The position numbers were made by a program, and so were the translations under genes. From Adineta steineri (taxonomy: Eukaryota; Rotifera; Eurotatoria; Adinetida; Adinetidae): a stretch of 64,000 nt of DNA. The notes beneath the pieces are model-generated. The model was given only the letters and a program-made list of their open reading frames with translations. It did not search any database and had not been told where the DNA came from. Within the stretch, counting starts at the first letter, position 1, and every line of letters starts with the position of its first letter. Below are positions 41,356 through 55,823 of this stretch, one piece after another. The DNA is taken from positions 930,001-994,000 of the forward strand of contig CAJNOI010000005.1 of assembly GCA_905250115.1 (NCBI GenBank), given 5' to 3'.

Positions 41356-41830
41356 TCTGTCTTCTTTTTGTTTAGAAACTGAAACAAAATCAACTCTTTT
41401 CTTATATTTTATATACAGTATTTTAATATTTCATCATTTCAGCGAATAATTTGTCTAGTTCGATATCAATAGTGTACACTATGATAAAATTTTCAATGAT
41501 TCATCAATTCCTCTTGACGATCGTATCTAACCAATTAAAATAATTCTATCGACATCTATCATAATTCAAAAGAAATATTACGAATTACATCCAATAGATA
41601 GATTTTTACCAATCTTATAAAATTTTTCATACAATATACCGAGCAATTATTTTTATTGGTATACGATGGTATTTTTTGGATATGCTTTGTGCATACGTTT
41701 TTTTTTTACATAGTTTGAAAGAGAATCTTTTCGGTTTAGCAAAAAAAAAAAATTTGTTCTTCAATCTTGTGATAATTCAAACTAAGTTTATTTTAGATAT
41801 TTATTTCTATAATTTAATTAATTAGTAATC
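41356..41830. promoter_or_regulatory. Bidirectional promoter region of the HIT-like gene and RAB18
   Basis: 475 bp separate two divergent start codons, so both promoters must lie here or overlap it. The sequence is AT-rich with poly-T and poly-A runs near 41700-41750. On the plus strand, TTTTAG (41792-41797) and a second TTAG close to the RAB18 ATG could serve as leader splice acceptors. No other element is recognisable. Confidence 0.45.
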
Positions 41831-42809
41831 ATGAGTAGTGACGATGCTCAGATTTTAACTACATTAAAAGTTCTTATTATTGGAGAATCAGGTGTTGGTA
41901 AAAGTAGTCTTCTTTTACGATTTACTGATAATACATTTGATGAAGATATGGCCGCAACAATTGGAGTTGATTTTAAAGGTAAAATTTTAATAAGAAACTC
42001 AAGTGAAATTAATATCAAAAACAACAATTTTAATTTAGTTAAACAATTAGAAATCAATGATAATCGCGTTAAATTGGCTATTTGGGTAAATATATGAAGT
42101 ATTAAAATATTTAGAGAAAATAGTTGAAATTTTCGTTAATCTTTATTGTTTTAGTTTATCAATTGTTTATTTTTATTTATAGGACACAGCAGGACAAGAA
42201 CGATTTCGTACATTAACACCTGGCTGTAAGTATTTTTTATTTTAGCCATATAAATAATATATTTTTATATATTTTTAGATTATCGGTAAAATCTATTCTA
42301 AATCTAAATATTGTCAAAATAATTGTTTGTTCAGAGGTGCTCAAGGTGCAATTCTTGTCTATGATGTCTGCAATCGTCAATCATTTCGACAATTGGATCG
42401 GTTGGTATTCAAAATTAAATAGACAACAGTATATTTTATTTGAATTGATTTATTTTTAGATGGATTTCAGAATTAGATACATTTTCAACAAAAACAGATC
42501 CGATTAAAATGCTTGTTGGAAATAAAATTGATCAGAAAGATAGTCGTGAGATAACATATGATGAAGGTGATAGATTTGCACGTAAACATTCAATGCTATT
42601 CATTGAAGCTTCAGCACGAACCTGTGAAGGAGTACAAGTTGCTTTTAAAGAACTTGTTGAAAAAGTAAAATTAGACAAATATAAAATTCAATATAATTTT
42701 CATTATTTAGATCATCGAAACACCATCATTATGGGATAAAACTGAAGCATCAATTCGACCAACTGATAATGATCATTCGGATGATGCACCAGCAGGATGT
42801 TCTTGTTAA
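41831..42809 (+). CDS. RAB18: Rab18 small GTPase, with a 7-nt microexon
   Basis: Seven exons (41831-41978, 42039-42085, 42183-42225, 42279-42285, 42335-42400, 42460-42664, 42711-42809) give 204 aa. All GTPase motifs are visible: GESGVGKS (G1), a Thr in the switch I region (AATIGVDF), DTAGQERF (G3), GNKID (G4) and EASART (G5, where the usual Lys is Arg). [11 protein letters not shown] at the start and [11 protein letters not shown] are Rab18-specific. It ends in CSC, a double-prenylation signal for membrane anchoring. Rab18 acts at the endoplasmic reticulum and lipid droplets. Exon 4 is only ATTATCG; it completes the invariant YYRGAQG segment and is required for the frame. DDX31 follows 210 bp downstream on the same strand. 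Confidence 0.95.
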
Positions 42810-42997
42810 AAAAAAAAGATTTTTTATTTATTCTTGCTTTGTATATACGCTTATTGTGCATTATTCTTTGTCAATAGGGCACATCTAGTCAAGCGAAACG
42901 AATAGTTGTGAACTATATTGTAATTTATTTTGCATAAACAATCTTTTTTTTCTCTATACATTCAAAAGAAATATAAAATATAATGTCTTGAGATAGT

Positions 42998-43019
42998 TTT
43001 TTTTTCTTGTCTTGCAGAT
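42998..43019 (+). promoter_or_regulatory. Splice acceptor directly before the DDX31 start
   Basis: A T-rich tract ending in TCTTGCAG stops two bases before the DDX31 ATG. Only 210 bp separate it from the RAB18 stop codon, too little for a normal first exon, intron and promoter but compatible with leader trans-splicing in a two-gene operon. Confidence 0.5.
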
Positions 43020-46000
43020 ATGGAGGATAATAATTTATTATTAAATATTACGAGCGAACCAACACCAACAAGATCTAAAGTATTAGGAAAAAAATCAGTT
43101 GTATGTTAAAAGATTTTATTTTATGTTTACAACAAAAAGTTTTATATATATTATAGAAACGTAAACATGATACCGAAGACGAACAAGATTCTAATGTAAT
43201 TGATTCAAATACAAAAAAGAAAAAACAGAATGAACGTGTCAAACTTGATTTATGTCAAGGACGAGAAATGAAAACATCGAACCGATCTTCTCTATTCTCT
43301 AATAATCCAACAATACCTGAGATTGATGAGTACGTATAAATAATATATGAATTTTTTAGTAATACCAAGAAATTTATTTTAGAAAACATGTAGAAACAGC
43401 AAATGAAGAAATATTTGGTTCAGCATCATCGTTAGATAAAATGCCAGTACATCCTCATATCGTAAGTAAACTAAAATTTAAAAACTAGAGAGAAATAAAT
43501 GATATGATTAAGTAACTATTTACTAATAGATTGGATGTTTAAAACAAAAATTTAATATAAATCGTTTAACAAATGTTCAAGAGAAATCAATTCCAGCTAT
43601 TCTCACGGGTGAAGATGTTATAATTAAATCTCAAACTGGTAGTGGTAAGTAAAGTTAAACAAAACAAAAAAATTCAATATTAATTCAATTTAATCTCTAG
43701 GTAAAACACTTGCTTATGTTATACCAATAATTCATCGAATACAATCAATAGAACCATTAGTACGACGAGAAACTGGTCCAATAGCCATTGTACTTGTTCC
43801 AACTAAAGAAGTAAACGAATATCTTTCGTTTTGTTTTACTTAAATAATATTTTTTACATTAGCTTGTTCAACAAACTTATGAAGTATTTCAAAAAGTACT
43901 AACATCATTTGTTCGTATTGTTTGTTCTCCACTCGTGGGTGGTTCAAATCGAAATCATGAAAAGAAAAGGTAAATACAAATTCTCTATTTATAAATATCA
44001 AATCTAATAAATTGATTTTTACAAACAGATTACGTCGTGGTTTAAATATTCTCATATCAACGCCGGGTCGTTTAACAGATCATATTGAGAATACGCAATC
44101 ATTATCATTTAAAAATATACAATTTCTAATATTTGATGAAGCTGACAAGTAGAAATATATTTTCATTTTTACTTTTTGTCTAATTATTTTCATATTAGAA
44201 TGCTTGATATGGGTTTTGCTGATGCAATAAAAAAGATTATTGAAACAATAACAAAACATAATGATGATAATGATAAACATTTTCAACGTGTTCTTTTATC
44301 AGCTACACCAACTTCAGGTTTGTTTTTTGAAAAAATAGAAAAGAGAAATACATCAATTTATATTTTTATAGCTTTAACAAATTTTGTTGATATAAATTTA
44401 AATAAGAAGTCACTTCATATTGATATTTCCGAAGAATTTAACGATGAAAGTGCTATAACAGTACCAAAAACATTAACACAAATGTTTATGATTGTACCAA
44501 GTAAATTACGTTTTGTTACATTAATTGCATTTTTATTAAAAATTTTACAAGCTAATGTAAGTTTATTGAATTTTTCTTTCTTTTAATTTTAATTTATTTT
44601 ATAAAAAGAAAAAAAACGAAGCAAAAATACTTTTATTTTTGGCAACCAATGAACTTGTTCGTTTTCATTATGATCTTTTAAATACAATTTTAAATGGTGA
44701 AAAAGACGATGATGAGGATGAACAGGGTGATTTACAATTTGGACATTTATTAGATCAACCAATTAAATTATTAAAATTACAAGGAGATATGACACATCAT
44801 GTTTGTTTGTTTGTTTGTTTAATAAAAAGAAATTTTGAAGAAATTTTTATTTCTAGGAACGAACAAGTGTTTTTAATGAATTTGGTAAATTAACTCAGGG
44901 AATTTTATTATGTACTAATGTTGCTGCACGTGGTCTTGATTTACCAAGTGTAACATGGATTTTACAATATCATCCAACAAGTCCAATTGATTATATTCAT
45001 AGAATTGGACGAACTGCTCGACTTGGTTTGTTGATTGATTTATTTAATCCTATCTCTAATAGATTTTATGTAGGTTCTATTGGTTGTTCATTGATTTTTC
45101 TTTTACCAAATGAAGCAGAATATGTTGCGACATTACAAGATAAATATAAAATGAGGTAACAAAAAAAAGATATTTATAAATGATAAATTTAGAAAAATGT
45201 TTTTAGTTTGAAAAATATTTCGCCTGATGATGTTCTTGAAACACTTATGTTCAGTTGCAATAAGTTAAAACAACATTTTGAAACTCGAGTAAGTTCTTCT
45301 TTTTGTTTACTTATTATTGAAAATCTTTGATTATCTTTAGACTGTTGTCCCAAGAACAGCTGAACAATGCGCAAGCTCCTTACATCATCATTTTGAAGAA
45401 TATGTCAATGGATCTGGGGAACGTACAGAAGAAGCACGACAAGGTTTGTTAATCACCTCGCTTTCTATTTTCCCTCTTCTATTTTTCTTTTTTTTTAGCT
45501 TATCTTTCATTTATTCGATATTATGCATCATTTGCTCGTGAATGGAAATATTTATTTCATGTAAAAAATTTACATCGTGGTCATGTTGCTAAAAGTTTTG
45601 GTTTGAGAGACTTACCAGATGAATCAAATAATCATAATATCAAAGAACGAACAGGAACTTTTGCTTCATCAAAAATTAAGCGAAAGATAAAATCAAAGGA
45701 GTAAATTAAATTATTTATTATACTCATAAATATTATTATCATCGATCGTTCTTTTTTTCTAGAGATGAAACAATCGATCCACTTGACGAACCACTACCAG
45801 AACCAATAAAATCTGAAACGAAAAGTATTTTTGATCGTTTACCACTATCAAATAATCCCAAATTTCGACCACGCTATCGTAATTTCAGTCATATCTCTGA
45901 ATTTGGAAGTGGTCTTGAAGTATCGACAAAATCTCATAAGAAAAAAGATAAAGTTGGTGAATTTTTAGAAAAGAAACGTGAACGTAATACTTCTAAACGT

Positions 46001-46027
46001 TTGTTTGGTCGTAAAAATGTTAAATAA
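43020..46027 (+). CDS. DDX31: DDX31/Dbp7-type DEAD-box RNA helicase
   Basis: Sixteen exons (43020-43100, 43157-43329, 43383-43461, 43530-43644, 43701-43810, 43863-43969, 44029-44148, 44199-44317, 44372-44556, 44609-44800, 44857-45025, 45074-45155, 45207-45288, 45341-45443, 45499-45700, 45763-46027) give 727 aa. Motifs in order: KSQTGSGKT (I, about 143-151), STPGRL (Ib), DEAD (II, about 257-260), SATPTS (III, usually SAT), ARGLD (V) and HRIGRTAR (VI). The C-terminal [12 protein letters not shown] block and the basic tail identify DDX31/Dbp7, a nucleolar helicase of 60S ribosome assembly. An acceptor-like TCTTGCAG lies 2 bases before the ATG, so the leader is spliced, either in cis or by a trans-spliced leader. 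Confidence 0.95.
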
Positions 46028-46495
46028 ACAAAAGATTGTTTTTTGTTATTTGAAATTAAATTAAAACAAGAAAAAAAAAGTCAAAAGAAAATTTTATTTC
46101 TTTTGGATAGATGATTTCTCTCTCACAGATAAACACTGTCGATTCATAATAGTAATAGTAAATCATATGAAATCTTCGATAAATTAAAGCTGAATAATAC
46201 AACTGTAAATATTTTTTAAAGATAAATAATGATTCTAAATTTTTTTTGTATAAATAGAATTTTGATTTGTAAGTAAGAAACTGAAATTCTGAATTTATAT
46301 CTGAATAATCAAAGCAAATGATGAAAACTTTCACTTATTTCTTTGCTTCTGTATACATAATAAATATCAAGAAATCAAGTTCGGCATAAAAAAGTGTAGA
46401 TCTACATATGAATATGAACTTTTAATTTTTCTCTTAGCATATTTTATATATTTTTGTACTTAAACGTTTAAAAATTTCAATTAAATGGTATAGAA

Positions 46496-46894
46496 ATGTA
46501 TTATGATCGGTCTGGCAACGTAATTACATACATTGATAGACGAAGCTGGTCAACTCAATTATCACCATTGTGTAGAGCAATATTAAAATCACTCAGAAAA
46601 GTATTCTTAACTTTCGTAGTCACAATTGTTTTTGTAAAAATCAATCACACAAATAAAATGGATTGCAGATACTTATTTTCAAATATTTTGTATAAACGAA
46701 TATTACTCTTAACAGACTATATAATTATAGAAAAAGATCTACGTTTCGTTATGTCTTCAAGAATTTATCTGAGCTTATAACTTGAATATATCGATGACGG
46801 TGATCCTGGCAAGCTTGGACAGACCAATAGAATGAAACAAAAAGGCAATCACATCCTAACACATTTCGTTTTTTATGCTAATCTTTTAATTTAA
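46496..46894 (+). pseudogene. Possible decayed coding fragment
   Basis: From an ATG at 46496 the frame is open for 94 codons to a TAA at 46778-46780, then stays open in the same frame for another 37 codons to 46894. Neither part is low-complexity; fragments such as SGNVITYIDRRSWSTQL and DDGDPGKLGQTNRM look protein-like. I do not recognise a family. It may be a decayed gene, an exon with a hidden intron, or chance. Confidence 0.25.
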
Positions 46895-47128
46895 TTTACT
46901 GATTTTTATATAGTTATATTGACGAACCTAATTATAGTAATATTTGATCACTTAAGTAAATTACTGATTAGTCATACAATTTACGGATCATCAGTCTATT
47001 TTACTGATTATTTAAATACTAGCTGAAATGAATGTCATCTGTTGTTAGCTCTTTAGATGATGCTATTCTTTCAAAGGCAGTCCATAGTTGGTTTAATGAC
47101 ATCATCAGCAACGGATGAATTAGAAGAG

Positions 47129-47248
47129 GTGGATGGGATGGATTTGGATGTAGGTAAACGTTAGAACCATGCCTCACCCACTCACGACTACACTTACACC
47201 CTCAAAATGTATGTGTTTCTTCTTGATCTACATCCACACCCACACCCT
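47129..47248. repeat. GT/AC-rich imperfect inverted repeat
   Basis: A G-rich arm (47129-47153, containing GGATGGGATGGATTTGG) faces a C-rich arm (47228-47248, CTACATCCACACCCACACC) around a 74-base AC-rich loop; the best-paired core is GGATGTAG with CTACATCC. It is the same composition class as the hairpins at 35891-35940 and 40006-40092. Confidence 0.6.
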
Positions 47249-47365
47249 GACTTCATTATATACATTACGTGGCTTTTTTCTTAAACTGTCAATAGAGGAT
47301 TTTTCATTTTGTGTCTACCTGATAAATAAGTGAATAGTTCAGGTCAATGCATTGACTATTATTTA

Positions 47366-49054
47366 TTACAACCATATTTTTAGACAGCGATACTTGGTTA
47401 CCTCTTTCTTCTCAGTTTGAGTTGTATAGAACACCCAGCTACCTGTCTGTTGACTTATTTCGAACAAATGATTCTTGTAACTGTTAACTGCCTTTTGCTC
47501 TTCATCCGTCGATAACCATGTCGATATTTTCAAATAAGTTAATTTCCCAAAATATTTTCGCAAATCACGTATCAGCTGATCCAATGATGCTAAACAGACG
47601 TTCATGGCTGTTGACGGAATACTAATTTCGAGAATTTGTAAATTCATCATAATTTTTGATAGATAAAAGAAAACTGTAGAATGAAATAGACCATTTTCAC
47701 CAGTGTGTTCCAGCCAAACTGTAAAAGCTGTGACTTTTTTCAATTGTTTTGAGGGCGCCACTCTATATATATGTTCGATTAAATCCCTAGTATCTTTACC
47801 AGAGTGTATTTTCAAATGAGTTAAGTTGGGCGCCTGAGCTATAATATGCGATGCGTATTGGTATATGTTACGTGTCATTTCTTCAATTGGATAAAAAAAT
47901 GCAATGCTGTGCAAGTTGACAAGTTTCAGATCACTCTTTAATGTGAATGTTGGTGGTGCCGGAGGGCGGCCGTGAATATCTTTCTCAATCCAAAGTTCAG
48001 TGCCATTAAATAAAGCATTTATAGTGAGATCAGAATTAAGCTTTGGGCGAAAAAATCGAAGTTTGAATGGGGTTTCAAATGGATTCAATTTAGGCACAGT
48101 GTATATGATGTAATTTGAGTCCTCCATTTGTTCAAAGTTTGGAAAGAGTGAGTCAGGTTGATAAGTTGTATTAATGTAATACTGAAATGTTTCGAGACGA
48201 GTGAAATCTTTTACCAGACTTTGTAGTTTGTTCGAATTGGAAAATTCTTGCGCTCCGTTTATAATAATCAGTGTCAATGATCGAAGATGGCATCTGAACA
48301 ACCCGAGCAATTCCTTTGTTGCTATGAAATGTACGTGTGAGGCCGACGTATTGTATTCTCCAAGAGTTAACTGCAATTGCTTTAGCGTATGCGGAATTTC
48401 TAGACGTTTTAACTTTTGCCATTCAACAAAATGACCAAAGTATAAATTCAATTCTTCTAAATACGGCATTATTTCAAAGAGCTTTACTAGTATTTCGACC
48501 GAGTTTAAGTTAATAGAAAGATACTTTATGCTGGCCATTGGTACCATGTCGTCACAGTACCGAAAACCTTGCTGGAAGATTAAAGTTAGTGTAGTCAAAT
48601 GGTTTGATGCAGAGGAAGCAATCACTTCAGACACGGACGGTGGTGCAGCAAAAACAGAAAGTTCCAACAAAGTAGTCGTTGATAGAGCTTCAATTAAAAA
48701 CTGATCTAGCTCATCGGCCTCATGAAAATAGTCCCGGTTATCATCGTGAATGGTAAGTGATTGCAGATTAGTTAGCTGACGTATGTGTGGTCGAAAAAGT
48801 TTTAATTGTTCCAGTCCAGCTAATTTGACTGATCTAACTTTATCACCGTTTGATGGAAGGATATTTTGGCATAGCAATGTAAAATGCCGATTAAAAGGTC
48901 GGCGACCACGAGCTAGATCGATATCGTACAAATATGGTGTAATAATTTGTTCAAATCTTCGATTGAGTTTTGTGAATGCATAGAATAGATCGAATTTATG
49001 AAGATAACAAAAGATACGAAGAATAAGTTCATCAGGAAAATATTCAAAGATCAT
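47366..49054 (-). CDS. Intronless F-box/leucine-rich-repeat protein
   Basis: A single exon of 562 aa. The first 45 residues are an F-box (FPDELILRIFCYLHKFDLFYAF...), the part that binds Skp1 in SCF ubiquitin ligases. The rest has irregular leucine-rich repeats, for example LTNLQSLTIHD, LEELNLYFGHF, LRSLTLIIIN and LQILEISIPS, which would form the substrate-binding face. The codon third positions look less AT-biased than in the neighbours, and there is no intron in 1.7 kb although nearby genes have one every 100-200 bp. Large families of such intronless F-box genes are, from my knowledge of bdelloid rotifer genomes, common there. The partner substrate is unknown. Confidence 0.88.
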   Translation of the reverse strand: MIFEYFPDELILRIFCYLHKFDLFYAFTKLNRRFEQIITPYLYDIDLARGRRPFNRHFTLLCQNILPSNGDKVRSVKLAGLEQLKLFRPHIRQLTNLQSLTIHDDNRDYFHEADELDQFLIEALSTTTLLELSVFAAPPSVSEVIASSASNHLTTLTLIFQQGFRYCDDMVPMASIKYLSINLNSVEILVKLFEIMPYLEELNLYFGHFVEWQKLKRLEIPHTLKQLQLTLGEYNTSASHVHFIATKELLGLFRCHLRSLTLIIINGAQEFSNSNKLQSLVKDFTRLETFQYYINTTYQPDSLFPNFEQMEDSNYIIYTVPKLNPFETPFKLRFFRPKLNSDLTINALFNGTELWIEKDIHGRPPAPPTFTLKSDLKLVNLHSIAFFYPIEEMTRNIYQYASHIIAQAPNLTHLKIHSGKDTRDLIEHIYRVAPSKQLKKVTAFTVWLEHTGENGLFHSTVFFYLSKIMMNLQILEISIPSTAMNVCLASLDQLIRDLRKYFGKLTYLKISTWLSTDEEQKAVNSYKNHLFEISQQTGSWVFYTTQTEKKEVTKYRCLKIWL

Positions 49055-49850
49055 TTTTTAGTTGGGCAACCTTTTCTTTTAGTTTGTGAGTGAAAGTAAA
49101 GCAACCCACCAAGTTTCAGAGAAGATAAGAAAACTAAAGAGCTGTGGATGTGAAAGAATATAAATTAGTTAAAAAGAAAATGATAAGAAAAGGAAAAAAC
49201 CAACTAACTGCGCTGCTTTGCGTTAAAAAATAGACTTTATCATTGTCCCTTTTTTTCGTTGCGTGCAAACGGGGAAGTAGCCGTTAGTCGAATGACTTTT
49301 CGTCGAATATCGAAAGATTTTTCGTCGAATGGGCTATTAGTCGAAGATTTTTCGTCGAAAAATATTTTGTCGAAAGTTACTAGAGTAGTAACACTTACTA
49401 TTTATGTGTCCACACTACTCTAGTAACTTCCGACCAACGGCACCCTACTCAAAATATTCAGTTCTTTAAAATTTATTTTAATCATCTAAAGAATTCTTTG
49501 CTATAGTTTACAACTTCATGAGAAATATTTCGATATATTATTTCGTGTCATGTTAAATGACCAATAATTATTTGTATTGTTTTTTTCACTGTAAATCAAC
49601 TTAATTTTCTGAACCAGAAAAATTATATAAAAATAAAAAACTCAGAACAGTAAAATTTGTCAATTATATTTCAAAGGCGCTAAACAATGAATATATTTAA
49701 TAAAAATAAATATGCATATTTTTTTAAGTTTAGTTTGTTTCATCTATTTTTAATCTCTTATAATAGTCAATAATATTGTACGAATGAAACTTGAGTTTAT
49801 TTTCTATCAATGATTACAAGTTTGATATTAATTCATCTTGTATTGAATGA
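49055..49850. other. Region between divergent F-box and TTBK-like genes
   Basis: 796 bp holding both promoters and the TTTTCGTCGAA/hairpin repeat (49280-49434). Apart from that repeat the DNA is AT-rich; no promoter motif is recognisable. Confidence 0.4.
49280..49434. repeat. TTTTCGTCGAA repeat units followed by a 21-bp hairpin
   Basis: TTTTCGTCGAA occurs at 49297, 49319 and 49349, with a variant TTTTGTCGAA at 49365; TTAGTCGAA variants lie between. The last unit runs into an inverted repeat with arms 49369-49389 and 49414-49434 that differ at one base in 21 (core GTTACTAGAGTAGT), around a 24-base loop. It lies between the divergent F-box and TTBK-like genes and looks like a small non-coding mobile element or a satellite unit. 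Confidence 0.75.
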
Positions 49851-53599
<3,749 letters not shown>

Positions 53600-54536
53600 C
53601 TATTAAAAAAATTTTAATTTCATTTCTTTATTTTAAATACTTTTTTAAACAAATTTTACTTTGTATTATTTTTTTAATTAATGTTCAAAGTGTGTATGGA
53701 TATTTGTTAACGACGACGACGACGACGACGAGCGAATTTGTACGTCTACAGCGAAGAATGAGAGGCAATTTTGAACTGAGTTTCTCCTTTTAAATAGCAA
53801 GCGAGAAAAAAAAAAGAGAAAACGAGAGAAAAGATGAAGTGGATACAACTGGAAAGAGTGTGTTGTGTTATGTGTGTGTGTGCGTTGTTAGACGACGTCG
53901 GCAACGACGACTGAAACGAAAAAAAAAGGAGAGACTATATGCACACACATATCACATCACCATCGCAGCAGCAGAAAAAATAGCAGACGAACGGACATGG
54001 CTAATGTGTGTGAGAGAGAGAAGAATAAGAAGAAGAAGAGAAAAAAATGCAAAGAGAATCACCGAGGAGACGAAGATGTGGCCGGCAACAAAATACATTC
54101 TAGATGTTTGTTTGGTTGCTGCGCTCACGATGGCAACAAACAGACAGACATATTGCTTGTCTTTCTTTTCTCTCGCTCTTTCTTTCTTAGTGTTTCTTTT
54201 TCTTCTCATTCCTAACGATTTGGCTACTGAACACATACATATGTAAAACAGTGAATAATGACAAATAGAATTTTTTCTCTAAATAATGAGATCACTATAT
54301 TAAAAATCAGAACACATATAACAGCATAGCAGTGCATTAAATGATAGAAAAAAAGAATCATTTATATATTAATAAATATATCTATTTGATACACCAACTA
54401 AGACAAAATTTAACTGTAACATTTAACCAATTATACATACACACATATATTTTAAAAATACCATAATACAATAAAAAAATAAATATATAAATATGAATAT
54501 TTTATATTCATATTAAAGAAACACAAAACTTTCAAC
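53600..54536. other. Upstream region of alpha-tubulin and 3' end of STX17
   Basis: About 940 bp. It includes an ACG/GAC trinucleotide run (53709-53730) and a purine-rich, G+C-richer stretch (53740-54240) with overlapping open frames on both strands, which are low-complexity and not genes. I read 53640-54240 as the alpha-tubulin promoter and leader, and the AT-rich rest as STX17 3' untranslated sequence. Confidence 0.45.
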
Positions 54537-55630
54537 TCAAAGCATAGCTTGATTATAAGCCGTAGTATTATATTCAGATTCTTCATTTTCAGATGCTCTT
54601 TGTTGCATGATATTCATTGAAAGAGCCCCAACAGCTGAGCCACTTAATGCAACTAATGTACCAGCTTTTGCACCCATCATAAAACCTACCGGTCCACCGA
54701 TTGTAGCACCAAGTAACGCACCTGATGCTATTGTTATATATCGATTATGAATAGCTTTTTGAAACAATGAAGATACATTTCGAACACGATATTGAGCTAT
54801 ATTTTTTATTTGTTCTGTTCTTGATAATAGTTTATCTTGTTGTGCAATAATTGTAGCAACTTCATCGATTGCTTCACGTAAATGAGCTAAATCTTGTTCA
54901 AGTAAATCATAGGAATCATTTAGACGATTTGTTGTAACATGTCTTTGACGAAGTTGATTTGATGTAGTATTTTCTTCGATACTACTACTATTATTATTAT
55001 CATTTGTTTCGTTTATCGATAAAGTATTCTCTGAAGGAAGAGCTATATATTGTTCACGAAGTCTATGAAATTCATTCATTTCACGATCAATTTCAATACG
55101 AAAATGACGAACTTGATGATCAAGTGTGAAACGTTCGTTTTCGTTTAATTGTAAATATAACTGTTCAATATTACGAATATTTTCTGCTAAATCATGAATA
55201 ATCGTGTCAATTTCATCTAAATAAATAAAAATAATTCAATCGATTAGAATAACAAAAAAATAGGTTATGCTCTCTCTATAAGCTATATTGTTGATATTAA
55301 CATTTTAGATAAATAGATGTATTTTGCTTTCCCATGACCGTTGCTCTCCTTATCTAGATAAGAAAAGATAAATTATCAGAAACGTAAGGCTGTATAATTT
55401 CTTCCAACATGTATTCTAGTTAACAATTTTCAGATTTTTATCTTCTTTAACTTACTTAATTTTTCAATATATAAATCTGGTTGATTAAAACGATTAATAT
55501 CATTCAATTGTGTTTTAAGTATCGGTAAACGATCAAAATAAAATTGTGAACGATTCAAAAATCTTTCCAATTTAAATTCAGAATCTTTTCGATTCGTTTC
55601 ATCATTATCTATTTCATCATCAGAATACAT
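54537..55630 (-). CDS. STX17: Syntaxin-17 Qa-SNARE
   Basis: Two exons on the minus strand (55630-55456 and 55216-54537) give 284 aa. The N-terminal half is helical and charged, as in a syntaxin regulatory domain. A SNARE helix runs over about residues 167-215 (LEQDLAHLREAIDEVATII) with a central Gln for the ionic layer. It is followed by two hydrophobic segments (about 218-258) rich in glycine (GALLGATIGGPVGFMMGAKAG), the hairpin with a glycine zipper that is particular to syntaxin-17. The tail of about 25 residues is polar. Syntaxin-17 sits on autophagosomes and mediates fusion with lysosomes. The ATG is 6 bases after a TTTTAG acceptor-like site (55637-55638), and ZMPSTE24 ends only 193 bp upstream on the same strand. 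Confidence 0.9.
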
Positions 55631-55823
55631 TTAGATCTAAAATATATTTATATCGATAATAAACTATTTGAATACGCTCTACTTGAAAAATCTTTCTATA
55701 TTTTATTTAGTATTAATAGAAAACTGATTTATTTATTGAAAAATTATCATAAAACAATGTTAATATTTTATCGTCTTATGTATTGTATGAATAGAAAAGT
55801 TTTTGATAGGAAAAAGAAAGATT
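55631..55823 (-). promoter_or_regulatory. Short ZMPSTE24-STX17 spacer with acceptor before STX17
   Basis: 193 bp lie between the ZMPSTE24 stop and the STX17 ATG on the minus strand. The spacer is T-rich on the transcribed sense and ends in TTTTAG six bases before the ATG. This suits polycistronic transcription with trans-splicing, though a compact promoter cannot be excluded. Confidence 0.45.

Larger units (their letters stand above)
46028..47365. other. Intergenic DNA between convergent genes, with repeats
   Basis: 1.3 kb between the ends of DDX31 and the F-box gene. It holds an open frame interrupted by one stop (46496-46894), a short sequence shared with 40426-40447 (at about 47079-47101), and a GT/AC-rich hairpin (47129-47248). 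The rest is AT-rich with nothing recognisable. Confidence 0.5.

Noticed and set aside
44323..44371. Read-through of DDX31 exon 8, open for many codons into the next intron
   Set aside because: The frame is open by chance; splicing 44317 to 44372 restores the family sequence after SATPTS.
53839..54246. 135-codon frame upstream of alpha-tubulin, with an antisense 94-codon frame
   Set aside because: Arg/Lys-rich translation of a purine-rich tract open on both strands; more likely promoter and leader DNA.
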